A DNA stretch of 6,797 nucleotides from an uncultured Bacilli bacterium (GCA_934096025.1 CAKOLP010000047.1:1-6797); one strand, 5' to 3'. Positions 1 to 6,310 are shown, counted from the first letter of the stretch. The notes: a model not told the origin generated them from the sequence alone. Numbers and translations: made by a program.

Positions 1-1261
1 CGATTGAAGTCGCTGCTTTTAACATTTCTATTCCATATTTATCTACATCAACACCAGCTATTTTTGCTAATTTTGTAGCCGCTAAACGGTCAGATTCTGT
101 GGTTGTAGGACTTGTTAAAAGTAGTGTATCAGACAATACTGCAGATAACATAAGACCAGCAATATCCTTAGGAATTTTTACATTGCTTTCTTTAAACATG
201 TCATAAATCATTGTTGATGTACAACCTACTGGCTTTGATCTAAAGTTGATTGGAACATTTGTGCCTATTGCCCCCAAATTATGGTGGTCAATTATTTCTA
301 AAATTTCTGCTTCTTCTATTCCCTCAACAGATTGTGCTAAGTTATTATGGTCTACTAAAATAACTTTTTGCTTTTCATAATCATTTGGACCAGTTAATCT
401 AATTAATCCTAAACATTCATTTCTATTATTAATTACTGGATAGTTGGTATGATTAATCTTATGAGTCATTGTTTTAAAATCAGTAAAGTAATCTTCTTCA
501 TTTACTGTAACTGGACTCTTATTAATATTAATATTTTTAATATAATTACTTAGCATTATTTTTGTAGCTATATTAAAGCTGTCTAATTCACTAGAAATTA
601 TACTAACATTATTTTCTTTAGCCTTTTTAATTAAATCTTCTTCAATAGTAACATTTAAAGCTAAAATAATTAATTTAACATGAGAATCAATAGCATAATC
701 TAAAACTTTATATCTATCCCCAACAATTAAAATGTCTTCTTCTGTAAGTTTTAGCTCTGCTTTAAGTGTCTTAGCTTGCATACCAGCACTCAATATTTTA
801 CCACTTATAATATCACTGCTTTTTACTATTACTTTACCATTTAAAGTCTCGCAAATATTATCAAGGGTCGTTTCTACGATGCGCTTATCGCCATTAATTA
901 AATATTTTGCTAATTCTTTTAATGTAACATATCCTGTTAATTTCCTTTCATCATCTACCAAAGGAATTGCAGTAATATTGTGTTTGCGCATTATCTTAAA
1001 TGCTTCATCAATTGATTTACATTCGTTTATGAATGCTTTTTTGTCATAGTTTATATCTTTAATTCTTATTCTAACATCATTTAAATAGCTAGGAACAGGA
1101 ACTTTAAAGTAGTCTAGTACAAACTTTGTTTCATTATTTATATTACCAAGAACTTTAGGTAATGTTTTATCCCCTAGTTCATTTTTTAAATATGAAAGTG
1201 CTATACTTGAACATACTGTATCTGTATCCGGACTCTTGTGTCCAAAAATAAATGTTGTCAT
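1..1261 (-). CDS. ppaC: Family II (Mn-dependent) inorganic pyrophosphatase with CBS-DRTGG insert; C-terminal end cut off by window edge
   Basis: Hydrolyses pyrophosphate to two phosphates in the cytoplasm, pulling biosynthetic reactions forward. I translated it from ATG 1261-1259 and it stays open to base 1, giving 420 residues. The DHH-type metal site is visible: GHKSPDTDT at residues 7-15 (H8, D12, D14), VDHN at 303-306, IDHH at 324-327 and LSDT at 376-379 (D378). RSKPVGCTS lies at 341-349. Between the first and second metal motifs sits the regulatory insert: a CBS repeat (about 62-122), a DRTGG-type domain (about 125-235, with GDRYK near 181) and a second CBS repeat (about 246-300). In this subfamily the CBS domains bind adenine nucleotides and tune activity. 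The class is about 550 residues long, so roughly 130 residues, including the C-terminal substrate-binding (DHHA2) domain, lie outside. A GAGGTGA site precedes the start. It lies 50 bases downstream of uvrB with no terminator between, so it may be co-transcribed or use the weak promoter at 1281-1309. Confidence 0.95.
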   Translation of the reverse strand, partial: MTTFIFGHKSPDTDTVCSSIALSYLKNELGDKTLPKVLGNINNETKFVLDYFKVPVPSYLNDVRIRIKDINYDKKAFINECKSIDEAFKIMRKHNITAIPLVDDERKLTGYVTLKELAKYLINGDKRIVETTLDNICETLNGKVIVKSSDIISGKILSAGMQAKTLKAELKLTEEDILIVGDRYKVLDYAIDSHVKLIILALNVTIEEDLIKKAKENNVSIISSELDSFNIATKIMLSNYIKNININKSPVTVNEEDYFTDFKTMTHKINHTNYPVINNRNECLGLIRLTGPNDYEKQKVILVDHNNLAQSVEGIEEAEILEIIDHHNLGAIGTNVPINFRSKPVGCTSTMIYDMFKESNVKIPKDIAGLMLSAVLSDTLLLTSPTTTESDRLAATKLAKIAGVDVDKYGIEMLKAATSI

Positions 1262-1280
1262 CTTCTCACCTCGTAAATAA

Positions 1281-1309
1281 ATTCTACCATATTTTTGGCA
1301 ATTTTTAAA
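1281..1309 (-). promoter_or_regulatory. Possible promoter for ppaC
   Basis: On the minus strand, TTTAAA (1304-1309) and TAGAAT (1281-1286) are separated by 17 bases. A TG one base upstream of the -10 makes it an extended -10. The predicted start falls just before the GAGGTGA ribosome site, leaving a leader of about 15 bases. The -35 is only a partial match in AT-rich DNA, so this is a candidate only. Confidence 0.3.
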
Positions 1310-1311
1310 TA

Positions 1312-3255
1312 TTATTTTATGCCTTTTAGCTCAAAATATATATCTCTTATTTCCATGGCTTTTTCAAAATCCATATTTTCGGCCGCTTTTTTCATTTCAG
1401 CTTCTAATTTTAGCAATTTTTCATTTAGTTCTTTTTTGCTTAGTTTTGTCTTTTTAGTTGCAATATCATTACTTACTATTTCTTTTATTTCTTTAATTAT
1501 TGTCTTAGGAATAATATGATGTTCCTCGTTATATTTTTCTTGTATTTCCCGTCTTCTTTTGGTTTCTTCGATTGCTATGTTCATCGCTTCGCTCATGGTA
1601 TCTGCATACATGATTACTTTACCATTTTGATTACGTGCAGCTCTACCTATTGTTTGAATTAAACTTCTGGAACTTCTTAAAAATCCTTGCTTATCTGCAT
1701 CTAAAATACAAATTAAACTTACCTCCGGAATATCTAAGCCCTCTCTTAAAAGATTAATACCCACTATACAATCATAAACGCCACTTCGTAAATCATGAAT
1801 TATTTTTAATCTTTCTAAAGTTTTTATTTCACTATGAAGATATGCTACTTTAATATTTAATTCTTTTAAATAATTAGTAAGTTCTTCGCTCATGCGAATA
1901 GTAAGGGTAGTTATTAGTACTCTTTCATTTAATTTTATCTTTTCATTTATTAAATCGACAATGTCATCTATTTGCCCCTCAGTTTTACGAACTTCAATAA
2001 TTGGGTCTAGTAGACCGGTTGGTCTTATTATTTGTTCAACGTACTCGCCATTTGTCTTCGTTAATTCATAATCCCCTGGTGTTGCTGAAACATAAATTGC
2101 TTGATTAATTTTTTCTTCAAATTCTTCAAACCGTAATGGTCTATTGTCAAGCGCACTAGGAAGTCTAAAGCCATAATCAACTAATGTAGTTTTTCGCATT
2201 CTATCGCCATTATACATTCCTCGCACTTGAGGTAGTGTCACATGGGATTCATCTACCACTAACAAAAAGTCTTTCGGAAAAAAATCTATTAAACATGATG
2301 GCGTTTCCCCAGCTTCTCTTAATGCTAGGTGTCTTGAATAATTTTCTACTCCATTACAAAAACCAGTTTCTCTAAGCATTTCAATGTCATAATTAGTTCT
2401 TTCGCGAAGCCTTTGTTCTTCAATTAGTTTGTTTTCTTCTTTTAAAACTTCTAATCTTTCTTTTAATTCTTCTTCAATTCGACCAATTGCTACTTCTAAT
2501 TTTTCTTTGCTAGTAACAAAATGCGAAGCCGGAGATATTGTAATACTTTTTTTAGAACTTGTAACTACTCCAGAAATGGGGTCAAATATAACTATTTCAT
2601 CTACAACATCTTCATCTAAAGTAATTCTAATCCCTTTAACTTTTTCATTGACAGGAATTATATCAATACTATTTCCTCTTGCCCTAAATGTACCACGGTG
2701 AAAATCTATGTCATTTCTTTCATATGTCATGTCCACTAGTTTATTTAATATTTTATTTCTACTTATCTTATCCCCTACACTAAGAATTAGCATATTTTTT
2801 TCATATTCTTCTTTTTCACCTATACCATAAATACATGATACAGAGGATACAACAATTACATCTTTATAGTTTATCAAAGCACTCGTAGCTGCATGACGAA
2901 GCTCATCTATTTCATCATTAATACTAGAATCTTTTTCAATATATGTATCACTACTTGGAACATATGCTTCTGGTTGATAATAATCGTAATATGATACAAA
3001 ATAGCACACTAGGTTCTCTGGGAAGAACTCCTTTAACTCCGAATATAACTGACCAGCTAGTGTTTTATTATGTGCTAAAACAAGAGTTGGTTTATTAACT
3101 TGGGCTATTACATTAGCCATTGTAAATGTCTTACCAGTACCTGTTGCTCCTAGTAATACTTGGTTCTTAACCCCTTGTTTTATGCCATTTACAAGTTTTT
3201 CTATTGCTTGTGGTTGGTCACCTGCTGGTTCATAAGGTGCGTGTAATTTAAACAT
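1312..3255 (-). CDS. uvrB: UvrABC system protein B (excinuclease ABC subunit B)
   Basis: Damage-verifying helicase-like subunit of nucleotide excision repair. UvrA loads it on damaged DNA and it then recruits UvrC for the two incisions. The 647 residues match the usual full length. Visible motifs: Walker A GATGTGKT at 36-43; SYYDYYQPEAYVP at 88-100, the aromatic beta-hairpin that inserts between strands; VVDESHV at 333-339 (DEAD-like box); the UvrB signature around GMYNGDRMRK at 346-355; YVSATPGDYE at 388-397; LLREGLDIPEVSL at 502-514; QTIGRAARN at 534-542 (motif VI arginine finger region); and a C-terminal UVR motif at about 612-647 that contacts UvrC. The ATG at 3255 has an excellent ribosome site. 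uvrA, the frequent downstream partner in Bacillota, is absent; ppaC follows instead. Immediately upstream is the recombinase module, so the native promoter may have been displaced. No canonical Gram-positive SOS box (GAAC-N4-GTTC) is visible upstream. Confidence 0.98.
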   Translation of the reverse strand: MFKLHAPYEPAGDQPQAIEKLVNGIKQGVKNQVLLGATGTGKTFTMANVIAQVNKPTLVLAHNKTLAGQLYSELKEFFPENLVCYFVSYYDYYQPEAYVPSSDTYIEKDSSINDEIDELRHAATSALINYKDVIVVSSVSCIYGIGEKEEYEKNMLILSVGDKISRNKILNKLVDMTYERNDIDFHRGTFRARGNSIDIIPVNEKVKGIRITLDEDVVDEIVIFDPISGVVTSSKKSITISPASHFVTSKEKLEVAIGRIEEELKERLEVLKEENKLIEEQRLRERTNYDIEMLRETGFCNGVENYSRHLALREAGETPSCLIDFFPKDFLLVVDESHVTLPQVRGMYNGDRMRKTTLVDYGFRLPSALDNRPLRFEEFEEKINQAIYVSATPGDYELTKTNGEYVEQIIRPTGLLDPIIEVRKTEGQIDDIVDLINEKIKLNERVLITTLTIRMSEELTNYLKELNIKVAYLHSEIKTLERLKIIHDLRSGVYDCIVGINLLREGLDIPEVSLICILDADKQGFLRSSRSLIQTIGRAARNQNGKVIMYADTMSEAMNIAIEETKRRREIQEKYNEEHHIIPKTIIKEIKEIVSNDIATKKTKLSKKELNEKLLKLEAEMKKAAENMDFEKAMEIRDIYFELKGIK

Positions 3256-3264
3256 TTTTTCCTC

Positions 3265-3271
3265 CCTCCTT
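3265..3271 (-). promoter_or_regulatory. Ribosome binding site of uvrB
   Basis: AAGGAGG on the minus strand with a 9-base spacer to the ATG at 3255. This fixes the uvrB start. Confidence 0.85.
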
Positions 3272-3279
3272 TATAACTT

Positions 3280-3409
3280 TTTGTGACTTTTTTTGAACTT
3301 TTAAAAGTATAACTATCAGCCAACTATTAGTCCCTAAATTCGTCCTCATTACTTATAATTTAATGGTTAAATTGATACTTTTTTCTTTGGGACGAATGAA
3401 AGTCACAAA
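3280..3409. repeat. Long-spaced inverted repeat upstream of uvrB
   Basis: TTTGTGACTTT at 3280-3290 is the exact reverse complement of AAAGTCACAAA at 3399-3409. Inside it, AAAAGTAT at 3303-3310 is the exact reverse complement of ATACTTTT at 3375-3382. The two pairs share nearly the same centre (about 3343-3345). Possible roles are recombinase or excisionase binding sites, or borders of a small invertible segment; chance is also possible in such AT-rich DNA. Confidence 0.55.
3357..3373. repeat. Short dyad AATTTAA-TGG-TTAAATT
   Basis: A perfect 7-bp inverted repeat with a 3-base centre lies in the middle of the repeat-rich gap. It could be a protein operator or half-sites near the crossover, but AT-only arms are easily produced by chance. 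Confidence 0.3.
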
Positions 3410-3424
3410 TTTTATTTTCTGGAC

Positions 3425-3444
3425 TAAATAACATTAAATAACAT
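3425..3444. repeat. Perfect tandem repeat, 2 x TAAATAACAT
   Basis: TAAATAACAT occurs at 3425-3434 and immediately again at 3435-3444. A third unit, TAGATGGCGT (3445-3454), differs at four positions, all A-to-G. The first unit overlaps the GGACTAA motif at 3421-3427. Direct repeats like this next to an integrase gene are often binding sites of the integrase or excisionase. Confidence 0.5.
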
Positions 3445-3466
3445 TAGATGGCGTTTTCGCTATATT

Positions 3467-3495
3467 ATTTTATCATTTTTTCCTTGAAAAAACAA
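3467..3495 (-). promoter_or_regulatory. Possible leftward promoter reading out of the element toward uvrB
   Basis: On the minus strand, TTGTTT (3490-3495) and TAAAAT (3467-3472) are spaced by 17 bases. TG precedes the -10 with one intervening base (TGATAAAAT), making an extended -10. The -35 overlaps the U-tract and stem side of the recombinase terminator, so this would restart transcription directly after termination. It would drive uvrB with a leader of about 200 bases. No better-placed uvrB promoter was found. Candidate only. Confidence 0.3.
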
Positions 3496-3521
3496 GGTAA
3501 ACACAAAAATACCCTGTTCTT
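3487..3521 (-). terminator. Rho-independent terminator of the recombinase operon
   Basis: Read on the minus strand, AACAGGGTA (3518-3510) pairs with TACCTTGTT (3499-3491) through 9 bp including one G.U. Three further pairs into the flanking AAG/TTT (one more G.U) give a 12-bp stem. The loop is 10 bases and the 3' side runs into six T residues (3492-3487). It begins about 20 bases after the stop codon of the distal integrase, the expected place. The plus strand has a poorer T-rich run after the hairpin, so weak bidirectional action is possible. Confidence 0.7.
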
Positions 3522-3540
3522 ATTATCATCTATTTTTTAA

Positions 3541-4842
3541 TTAAAATACTGTTAATTCATTTAAAATATTTTCATCAATAGAAATATCAGATTCGTCCCC
3601 AATTTGTATTTCTGATTCATTATTCTCTGGACGAACACTTTCTATAAATGAATCTAATTCATCAACACAATCTGCAATTATTTCATCATTATCTCCATAT
3701 ACATCTATTGTGATAATATCAGTAGCGTGTCCCATAAGTTTTGAAATAGCCTTTGAGTTAAAATTGTTCTTTAATAATAGTGTTGAATAAGTTGCTCTTA
3801 AATCGTGAAATCTAATGTCTGGTAAATTGTTTTCTTTTAATAATTGTTTCCAATATTTAAAATGAAAGCTCTTACTTCTAGGATTGCCATAAGTTGAACA
3901 TATTATAAAATCATAGTCCTTAAAAGGCGTTGTCTTATCATTTATTCTTCTTCGTTTGTTCTTCTCATACTTTTTCTTTTCTTCTAATATTTCTTCAAAC
4001 AATATATCCGGTATCTCTAACTCTCTATTACTAGAAAATGTTTTAACCTCTATTTCTTGTTTAGTATATTCTCCAACTTTAAGTTCTGAATTATCAGTAT
4101 TTGCTTTTTTACCTAGTTGTCTTTGTATTTTTAATGTTCTATGAATGAAGTCTATATCTGAATACTTTAATCCGTTTATTTCTTGTTTTCGTAATCCCAT
4201 AAGAACTGCAAACATAATCTGTAAGTGAATTGGTGTTTCTTTACTTTTTTCTATTAGCAATCTTACTTGGTCTATGTTTAAGGTTTTCTTAACATCTATT
4301 TCTATTGTTCTATATTTTTTTTTCTTAATACATTTAGGAAGATTAACTCCATCTGCTACATTAACTGATACTAGATTCTTTTCTTTGGCATATTTTAATG
4401 CACTATTCATTACAGCCTTACAAAGTTTTGCTATATCGTGCGAATAATCAGCTTTTGTATTATAAAGTCTTTGTATATGTCCTGTATTCAAAGTTATCAT
4501 TTTAATTGTACCTAGACTAGGAATAATGTGATTATAAACTATATTCTTATATGAATCATAAGAATCAGATGTTATATTAGGTTTCATTACTTCTTCTAAC
4601 CAATAAGTTAAGAATGTTTTAACATTTATGTTGTTGTAAACAACGAATGTTCCATTATGCAGTTCTGTAATAGCAATATTTCTTGCATTATTTGCTTCTT
4701 TCTTCGTATTAAATCCTGCCTTTTGAATAATTTTAGTGTCTTCATTATCATAAATTAGGACTATTCTAAATCCATATTTTTTCTTTATTGTAGTCACTGC
4801 ATATACTTTAAAATCTGTATATAGCTTTGTAGCAAACTTCAT
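3541..4842 (-). CDS. Tyrosine recombinase / phage-type integrase (distal copy)
   Basis: Site-specific recombinase expected to cut and rejoin DNA at attachment sites through a covalent 3'-phosphotyrosine. It has 433 residues. An N-terminal arm-binding-like beta region (about 10-60) is followed by a SAM-like core-binding domain (about 72-165) and a catalytic domain (about 188-395). The full catalytic set is visible: R218 in GLRKQE, K267 in the beta-hairpin, H346 and R349 in HDLR, H372 in LMGH, and Y382 in DVYGD as nucleophile. About 50 residues follow the tyrosine, more than usual, and the last 30 are rich in Asp/Glu. It starts 2 bases after the stop of the upstream integrase; its GAGGA ribosome site (4849-4853) lies inside that gene, so translation is probably coupled. 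The DNA for its tail carries two GGACGAA motifs. It is a collinear paralogue of its neighbour but clearly diverged, so not a recent duplication. Confidence 0.93.
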   Translation of the reverse strand: MKFATKLYTDFKVYAVTTIKKKYGFRIVLIYDNEDTKIIQKAGFNTKKEANNARNIAITELHNGTFVVYNNINVKTFLTYWLEEVMKPNITSDSYDSYKNIVYNHIIPSLGTIKMITLNTGHIQRLYNTKADYSHDIAKLCKAVMNSALKYAKEKNLVSVNVADGVNLPKCIKKKKYRTIEIDVKKTLNIDQVRLLIEKSKETPIHLQIMFAVLMGLRKQEINGLKYSDIDFIHRTLKIQRQLGKKANTDNSELKVGEYTKQEIEVKTFSSNRELEIPDILFEEILEEKKKYEKNKRRRINDKTTPFKDYDFIICSTYGNPRSKSFHFKYWKQLLKENNLPDIRFHDLRATYSTLLLKNNFNSKAISKLMGHATDIITIDVYGDNDEIIADCVDELDSFIESVRPENNESEIQIGDESDISIDENILNELTVF

Positions 4843-4844
4843 AA

Positions 4845-6041
4845 CTATTCCTCACTTTCTTTCATTGCAAAAGTATTATTCATAAATGCAGTTATTTTCT
4901 CTTTTTCACTTATTACATCTAAATAGAAATCAAATGTTGTATGAACTGAACTATGTCCTAACAAAGCAGATATTTTAGGAATAGGTACTCCTTGTTCTAT
5001 TAAGATAGTTGCATATATATGTCTTAATCCGTGAACTGTTATTTTAGGAATACTATTCTTTTGGCATTGATTTTCAATATATTTATTCAATGATGTTCCT
5101 CCGTGTGGAAGTCCATTATCTTGACAGCTGATATAATCTTTATCAATATAATTTTCCTTTAAAGTATTTTTACGAATTTCTACAAGTTTCTTTCTTTTGT
5201 CTAATTCTTTCCATATAATATCTGGAACTCTTAAAGTTCTAAAACTATTAGGTGTTTTAGGGTCTTTTTCTACGAATATCATTTTTTTGATTTTGAACTC
5301 ATTACTTGATAACTCATACTTGTTTGCTAATTGTCTTGAAATACTAACTGTCCTCTTTTCATAGTTAAAATCACTAAACTTTAATCCTCTTATTTCGCCC
5401 TTTCTTAACCCACAGAATAGTGCTAATAATATTTCTAAATACCAATTTTCACTATTACAGGTAGAAGCCAGAAATGTTTTAATTTCGCTTTTAGTTAATA
5501 GTTTGATATTAGGTTTACCTCTCTTGTAAACTTTTGCTGAATCAACAGGATTTACTGTTAATATTCCATCGTGAACTATATCTTGAAAAACTAGGTTAAA
5601 TACCTCTCTACTCTTATTAGCAGTTGTTTTGCCTAACTTATCTATTTTTTCTAATGTTTGATTTATAAAATCAGTTGTTGCTAATCTTGCTTTTATGTCA
5701 TAAGGAAGACAGGGAATTATAAGATTATAAACTGCATAAGAGATTGACATTGAAGTTGTACTTTCTACTTTTGGAGAAAATACTTTTTCAAACCAATAAA
5801 TTAGATAATCCTTAAATAATATTTCCTTATCTATTATTGGTGCAATATAATTTCTTCTTTGTTCTTCATATTCTTCTAGACATTTATAGTAGTTTTCTTC
5901 GGCAAGTTCTGGTGTTTTAAATCCACCAACTCTACCATATTTTGTACTACCATCTTCTTGTAGTTCTTTTTTTCTATGATACCAAGAGTTTCTATAAAAA
6001 AATGCTATGCTACCTTTATATTCTTGTACTGTTTCTTCCAT
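4845..6041 (-). CDS. Tyrosine recombinase / phage-type integrase (proximal copy)
   Basis: Second complete site-specific recombinase, 398 residues, first of the two in the operon. The N-terminal region (about 8-65) resembles an AP2-like arm-binding domain: GSIAFFYRNSWYHRKK, then GGFKTPELAEENY, a form common in Tn916- and phage-type integrases of Bacillota. A core-binding domain (about 74-170) and a catalytic domain (about 182-390) follow. Catalytic residues seen: R213 in GLRKGE, K262 in PKT, H337 and R340 in HGLRH, H363 in LLGHSS, and Y373 as nucleophile. All are intact, so it should be active. The ATG at 6041 has an AAAGGGAAG ribosome site (6048-6056) 6 bases upstream. It begins 31 bases after the excisionase-like gene. 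Two intact integrases side by side suggest either that both are needed, as in the TnpA/TnpB pair of Tn554, or that each serves a different site; the sequence does not decide. Confidence 0.94.
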   Translation of the reverse strand: MEETVQEYKGSIAFFYRNSWYHRKKELQEDGSTKYGRVGGFKTPELAEENYYKCLEEYEEQRRNYIAPIIDKEILFKDYLIYWFEKVFSPKVESTTSMSISYAVYNLIIPCLPYDIKARLATTDFINQTLEKIDKLGKTTANKSREVFNLVFQDIVHDGILTVNPVDSAKVYKRGKPNIKLLTKSEIKTFLASTCNSENWYLEILLALFCGLRKGEIRGLKFSDFNYEKRTVSISRQLANKYELSSNEFKIKKMIFVEKDPKTPNSFRTLRVPDIIWKELDKRKKLVEIRKNTLKENYIDKDYISCQDNGLPHGGTSLNKYIENQCQKNSIPKITVHGLRHIYATILIEQGVPIPKISALLGHSSVHTTFDFYLDVISEKEKITAFMNNTFAMKESEE

Positions 6042-6072
6042 ATTTATCTTCCCTTTCTAATTAAATCAGAAA

Positions 6073-6285
6073 TCATACTTGCTCTGGCATTGTCATACCT
6101 CCATCAATCCATTTATCAAAACTATCTTTTGGAACTTTGTATAACTTTCCGATTTTAATAACATTAAACGGCTTTCTATTTCTATAAACTTCATCTAAAA
6201 ATTCGTATGTTTTACTTCTTCCTAATCCTAGTATCTTTTGTATATCAGAAACCTCATAAACCTTTTTAATGTTTTGTTCTGGCAT
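6073..6285 (-). CDS. Excisionase-like small helix-turn-helix DNA-binding protein
   Basis: A 70-residue protein of the MerR-like HTH_17/excisionase fold: VYEVSDIQKILGLGRSKTYEFL forms the helix-turn-helix, then KIGKLYKVPKDSFDKWI forms the wing and last helix. Such proteins bend DNA at the att site and turn the integrase toward excision; many also regulate the operon. Being first in a cluster with two integrases fits this role, which is inferred from fold and context. I chose the ATG at 6285 because a near-perfect AAGGAGG lies 7 bases before it. An in-frame ATG at 6321 would place that ribosome site inside the coding sequence and extend through a hairpin, so it is unlikely. The C-terminal tail MPEQV repeats the N-terminal MPEQ, including the DNA around it. 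It could alternatively be a plain transcriptional regulator. Confidence 0.85.
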   Translation of the reverse strand: MPEQNIKKVYEVSDIQKILGLGRSKTYEFLDEVYRNRKPFNVIKIGKLYKVPKDSFDKWIDGGMTMPEQV

Positions 6286-6292
6286 TCTATCT

Positions 6293-6299
6293 CCTCCTT
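6293..6299 (-). promoter_or_regulatory. Ribosome binding site of the excisionase-like gene
   Basis: AAGGAGG on the minus strand, 7 bases before the ATG at 6285. It decides the start in favour of the 70-residue protein over the longer in-frame alternative. Confidence 0.85.
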
Positions 6300-6310
6300 T
6301 ATAAGAAAAT

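Larger units (their letters stand above)
3256..3540. other. Gene-free, repeat-rich gap between uvrB and the recombinase operon (putative attachment region)
   Basis: No reading frame of credible length or with a ribosome site is present on either strand. From left to right it holds: the uvrB ribosome site; an 11-bp inverted repeat (3280-3290 with 3399-3409); a 12-bp palindrome ACTTTTAAAAGT (3297-3308); four GGACKAA motifs (3327-3427); an AATTTAA-TGG-TTAAATT dyad (3357-3373); a 10-bp tandem repeat (3425-3444); a candidate leftward promoter (3467-3495); and the terminator of the recombinase operon (3487-3521). Position next to an integrase gene and repeat density are what one expects of an att site plus recombinase binding sites. 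The exact core cannot be identified without the other end. Confidence 0.6.
3327..3635. repeat. Cluster of six GGACKAA motifs (putative arm-type recombinase binding sites)
   Basis: GGACKAA occurs on the minus strand at 3327-3333 (GGACTAA), 3339-3345 and 3592-3598 (both GGACGAA). It occurs on the plus strand at 3390-3396 (GGACGAA), 3421-3427 (GGACTAA) and 3629-3635 (GGACGAA). The GGACGAAT form is extended to 8 bp in three copies. Reading every GGAC/GTCC in the window by eye, I found no further copy elsewhere. The last two copies lie inside the 3' end of the adjacent integrase gene. Both integrases have an N-terminal region of the arm-binding kind, so these are plausible arm sites, but the binding is inferred. 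Confidence 0.5.

Noticed and set aside
732..1049. Plus-strand open frame of 105 codons
   Set aside because: It lies entirely opposite ppaC, whose minus-strand frame shows clear family motifs; the plus-strand product is low-complexity Ser/Phe/Leu-rich, typical of an antisense shadow.
1295..1519. Plus-strand open frame of 74 codons with a hydrophobic product
   Set aside because: Antisense to the UVR-motif end of uvrB; the Phe/Ser-rich product reflects reading Lys/Glu codons backward, and there is no ribosome site.
2429..2701. Plus-strand open frame of 90 codons inside uvrB
   Set aside because: Shadow of a conserved uvrB region; no ribosome site and no recognisable domain.
3397..3432. Plus-strand ATG followed by 11 codons in the gap
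   Set aside because: Too short, no ribosome site, and it overlaps repeat motifs.
3482..3497. CCTTG-AAAAAA-CAAGG as a recombinase core site with a 6-base overlap region
   Set aside because: The same bases are better explained as the 3' stem and U-tract of the recombinase-operon terminator; a 5-bp repeat around an A-run is weak on its own.
3280..3540. CRISPR array, tRNA gene or riboswitch in the gap
   Set aside because: No regularly spaced repeat-spacer units, no cloverleaf or T-loop sequence, and no recognised riboswitch core; the repeats are short and mixed in orientation.
3956..4144. Plus-strand open frame of 62 codons inside the distal integrase
   Set aside because: Opposite the integrase catalytic domain; Phe/Ser-rich antisense shadow.
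5976..6158. Plus-strand open frame of 60 codons across the integrase/excisionase junction
   Set aside because: No ribosome site, and it lies opposite two well-supported gene ends.
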